From: Io17-Chloro-G2 sp963663135
Lineage (GTDB): Bacteria > Chloroflexota > Dehalococcoidia > Lucifugimonadales > UBA3495
Reading direction: 5' to 3'
DNA length: 64,000 nt
Assembly (NCBI GenBank): GCA_963663135.2
Contig: CAXXRM010000002.1
Coordinates: 186,001 to 250,000, forward strand
The translations under genes and the position numbers were made by a program. Of the stretch, positions 61,588-64,000 are shown one piece after another (within the stretch, counting starts at the first letter, position 1; each line of letters starts with the position of its first letter). The notes beneath the pieces are model-generated. The model saw only the letters and a list, made by a program, of their open reading frames with translations, did not search any database and was not told the DNA's origin.

Positions 61588-61663
61588 CACCTGCGGCCGG
61601 TTGGCGCGCGGCTGCTGTAAAAACCCGCGAACCCGCGCTGACCCTAGCCGCTCCGGTTGGTAC

Positions 61664-62893
61664 GTGTTTTTGGCTTACCTGTCACGCTTGTCCCTAACCA
61701 ATTACCGCAACCTGGTCAGCATGGAGCTGGACCTTCCCCGGGGCGTGCTGGTTTTTTTTGGGCCGAACGCCCAGGGCAAAACAACGCTCCTGGAGGCCGC
61801 TTACACCATGGCTATTGCCCGGTCGTTTCGGGCCGAGAACGAGCGGGAAGTGGTGAACTTCGACGCCGCGTCCCGTGGGGAAATGGCCCTGGTGGGAGGA
61901 GCCCTGGAAAGCGATGGCTCCCAGCTTCAGATATACGTGGGGTACCAGCCAACGCTCAGTCCGAGCCATGATAACGGTGCAAGTCATTCCTCTCCGAGAC
62001 CGACGTGGTCGGTCCGCAAGCAGATCAGGGTGAGCCGGGTCCGCCGCACCGCCACCGAGTTGGTGGGGATGGTCCACGCGGTCCTTTTTGGCGCCGACGA
62101 CATCGAGTTGGTGTTCGGTCCGCCTTCAGTGCGCCGGCGTTTCCTGGATATTCTGCTGTCGCAAACCAACCCTTCCTATGTCAGGTCATTGCAGCGTTAC
62201 CAAAAGGTCGTGCGGCAGCGGAATCGGCTGCTGAAATCGGTTGCGGAAGGCCGGGCCGATGCGCAGGAGTTGGAATTCTGGACGGACCAGCTCGTCGCCG
62301 ATGGAGCAGGGATCACCTGGAGCCGCCATCAAGCCCTGGACCACCTGGCCCCTCTCGCCATTCAGAAGCACCGCCAGTTGAGCGGAGCCGACGGGGATCT
62401 TGAGTTGCGGTATCGCCCCAGCGTGTCGGTGACTGGCGACGAGGCCGAATTGGAAACCCGGTTTCGGGAGGAACTAGCATCGGTGCAGGCGCGGGAGAGG
62501 GCAACCGCCACCACCGTGGTTGGACCCCATCGAGACGACTTCGATTTGCTAATTGAAGGCGTGGACATGGGGACTTTCGCCTCCCGTGGCCAGGCCCGCA
62601 CCCTGGCCCTCACGCTGAAATTGGCGGAAGCCGCTTATCTCGCGGACACCCGATCGGAAGGCCCCTTGGTGCTGTTGGACGACGTGCTTTCGGAGATGGA
62701 TTCCCTCCGGCGCCGGAGGGTGTTGGAGCAGACCGCCCAGTACCAGCAGATCCTGATTACCACCACCGACCTGGATCTAGTTGCCGGTTACTTCGGTGAC
62801 CGGGCGTCTTACTTCGAGGTTCAGGGAGGATCGGTGAAGCCGGTGCTTGGAGACTTGGAAAATTTTGCACCCGCCGGGAAAGACGCTGCGTGA
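61664..62893 (+). CDS. recF: DNA replication/repair protein RecF
   Basis: ABC-type ATPase that loads RecA at gaps. Walker A GPNAQGKT (33-40), the signature in ASRGQARTLALTLKLAEA and Walker B LVLLDDVLSEMD. At 409 aa the length is slightly above the norm, from a loop near 100 (HDNGASHSSPRPTW). GTG at 61664 is used; TTG at 61670 is possible. purL begins eight bases after the stop. Confidence 0.95.
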   Translation: MFLAYLSRLSLTNYRNLVSMELDLPRGVLVFFGPNAQGKTTLLEAAYTMAIARSFRAENEREVVNFDAASRGEMALVGGALESDGSQLQIYVGYQPTLSPSHDNGASHSSPRPTWSVRKQIRVSRVRRTATELVGMVHAVLFGADDIELVFGPPSVRRRFLDILLSQTNPSYVRSLQRYQKVVRQRNRLLKSVAEGRADAQELEFWTDQLVADGAGITWSRHQALDHLAPLAIQKHRQLSGADGDLELRYRPSVSVTGDEAELETRFREELASVQARERATATTVVGPHRDDFDLLIEGVDMGTFASRGQARTLALTLKLAEAAYLADTRSEGPLVLLDDVLSEMDSLRRRRVLEQTAQYQQILITTTDLDLVAGYFGDRASYFEVQGGSVKPVLGDLENFAPAGKDAA

Positions 62894-62900
62894 CGATGCC

Positions 62901-64000
62901 ATGCCCGTAACCAAAGAAATGCTTGACGAAATTGCCCTGAGCCGTGCCGAATATGACCGCATCGTGGAACTGCTCGACCGGGAACCCAATCCGGTAGAGC
63001 TGGGCATGTTCGGGGCTTTGTGGAGCGAACACTGCGGCTACAAGCACTCCAAGCCCTTGTTGAAGCTGTTGCCCGGTAAGTCTCCCCGGGTCGTGTCCAG
63101 CCCGGGCGCCGAAAATGCCGGCGCCGTGGACCTGGGGGACGGCCTGATCGCTGTGTTCAAGGTGGAGTCCCACAACCATCCCTCGGCGGTGGAGCCCCTG
63201 CAGGGCGCGGCAACCGGTGTGGGAGGGATCGTCCGGGACATACTTGCCATGGGCGCCCGGCCGGTGGCCCTGCTCAACTCCCTGCGGTTTGGCCCGCCGG
63301 ATGATCCCCTGACCCGCAGGCTCTTCGATGGAGTGGTTGCCGGGATTTCCTGGTACGGCAACTGTATAGGGGTGCCCGACGTTGCCGGAGAGATTTACTT
63401 CGACCCTTGCTACACCCAGAATCCCCTGGTCAACGCCATGTGCGTGGGACTGGTCCGCCGCGAGCAGTTGGCGACCTCAGCCGCCGCCGAGGTGGGCCAT
63501 CTGGTGTGGTTAGTGGGAGCAGAAACCGGTCGCGATGGAATCCATGGGGCTTCGGGGCTCGCTTCCCGCACCTTTGAAGAGGAACAGGAGCTGCGGCCCA
63601 CCGTACAGGTGGGCAACCCTTTCCTGGAAAAGATATTGATTGAGGCGTGCCTGGAGGCCTTGGCGACCGGGAACGTATCCGCAATTCAGGACCTGGGAGC
63701 CGCCGGACTCACCAGCGCTGCCGTTGAGTCGGCATCGGCCGGTGGGCGGGGGGTCGCCCTTGACCTGTCCGGGGTTCACCGGCGGGAGCGGGACATGAGC
63801 GGGTACGACGTCATGCTTTCCGAGTCCCAGGAGCGGATGTTGTTGGTTACGCCGCCCAATGAAGCCGGTCCGGTGCGCCGGGTCATGGACAAGTGGGAGG
63901 TGGAGTGCCGTCAGGTTGGGGAAATCGTCGGCCCGCGGGAGGTGCTGGTCTCCGATGGCGGCCGACCCATTGCCCACCTGCCAATTCAACGCCTGGCGGA
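62901..64000 (+). CDS. purL: Phosphoribosylformylglycinamidine synthase subunit PurL (5' part)
   Basis: Purine synthesis enzyme that makes FGAM from FGAR, glutamine-derived ammonia and ATP. The frame starts at the ATG at 62901 (MPVTKEMLDEIALS) and is open to the window end, covering about 366 codons. The family segments LWSEHCGYKHSK (40-51), KVESHNHPSAVEP and DPCYTQNPLVNAM are present. It is incomplete because the window ends. Confidence 0.95.
   Translation, partial: MPVTKEMLDEIALSRAEYDRIVELLDREPNPVELGMFGALWSEHCGYKHSKPLLKLLPGKSPRVVSSPGAENAGAVDLGDGLIAVFKVESHNHPSAVEPLQGAATGVGGIVRDILAMGARPVALLNSLRFGPPDDPLTRRLFDGVVAGISWYGNCIGVPDVAGEIYFDPCYTQNPLVNAMCVGLVRREQLATSAAAEVGHLVWLVGAETGRDGIHGASGLASRTFEEEQELRPTVQVGNPFLEKILIEACLEALATGNVSAIQDLGAAGLTSAAVESASAGGRGVALDLSGVHRRERDMSGYDVMLSESQERMLLVTPPNEAGPVRRVMDKWEVECRQVGEIVGPREVLVSDGGRPIAHLPIQRLA

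Noticed and set aside
1..64000. tRNA, rRNA and other structured RNA genes
   Set aside because: I looked for the T-loop GTTCGAAT-type signature and rRNA cores on both strands and found none that sat in a cloverleaf context. A covariance search would be decisive.

Overview
The window reads as a chromosomal segment of an aerobic, high-GC member of the Chloroflexota, most like the SAR202 / Dehalococcoidia-related lineages known from metagenomes. This is inference from gene content: an aa3-type cytochrome oxidase operon with cytochrome c domains fused to subunits II and IV, a two-subunit glycine decarboxylase (gcvPA/gcvPB), and many luciferase-like monooxygenases, SDR dehydrogenases, MaoC/FAS1-like hot-dog dehydratases, an MmgE/PrpD protein and F420/FMN split-barrel oxidases. 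No rRNA, tRNA, CRISPR array, transposase or prophage was found.

Layout. 1-6.4 kb: housekeeping genes (lysA, holB, HNH nuclease, cvpA, PAP2, cmk, plsC). 6.6-11.0 kb: a minus-strand catabolic cluster (two hot-dog dehydratases, two tandem SDRs, an LLM oxidoreductase). 11.1-14.3 kb: an accessory stretch with an HTH protein and a small basic partner, a self-inhibited Fic enzyme, hairpins and tandem repeats. 14.3-22.7 kb: LLM, carboxymuconolactone-decarboxylase-like, hydrolase, a frameshifted HPP gene, PrpD, lipoproteins and an ABC-2 exporter. 22.9-23.3 kb: a HicBA toxin-antitoxin pair. 24-30.7 kb: heme A biosynthesis and cytochrome c oxidase. 30.8-35 kb: assorted enzymes. 35.1-39.9 kb: the glycine cleavage operon, with a one-base lesion in gcvH. 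40-41.7 kb: a lower-GC three-gene island (dual-OB-like protein plus two DUF488 proteins). 42-45.5 kb: more catabolic enzymes. 46-49.7 kb: a glycine-betaine ABC importer. 49.8-52.8 kb: GNAT, SIMPL and beta-propeller lipoproteins. 53.2-58.4 kb: obg, nadD, pyrE, ygfZ, an A-type Fe-S carrier and a DRTGG protein. 58.5-64 kb: a pentapeptide-repeat protein, a SelW-like gene, a hot-dog pair, recF and the start of purL.

Most notable results. (1) At 59275-59571 (minus) a SelW/Rdx gene reads through an in-frame TGA to give CxxU, with a strong Shine-Dalgarno site upstream and a hairpin just after the TGA that fits the bacterial SECIS pattern; a normal gene caller truncates it to 67 residues. (2) The DUF488-DUF488-dual-OB operon at 39954-41723 is a compact, lower-GC candidate for an uncharacterised nucleic-acid-related system. 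(3) A MITE-like inverted-repeat family with about 33-bp arms occurs at several intergenic sites and has grown into a 145-bp tandem array at 13.8-14.2 kb. (4) gcvH and the HPP gene each lack one G; restoring it gives a complete protein, so these are either assembly errors or very young pseudogenes. (5) Several genes have a -10 box 7-9 nt before the start codon, which suggests leaderless transcripts.
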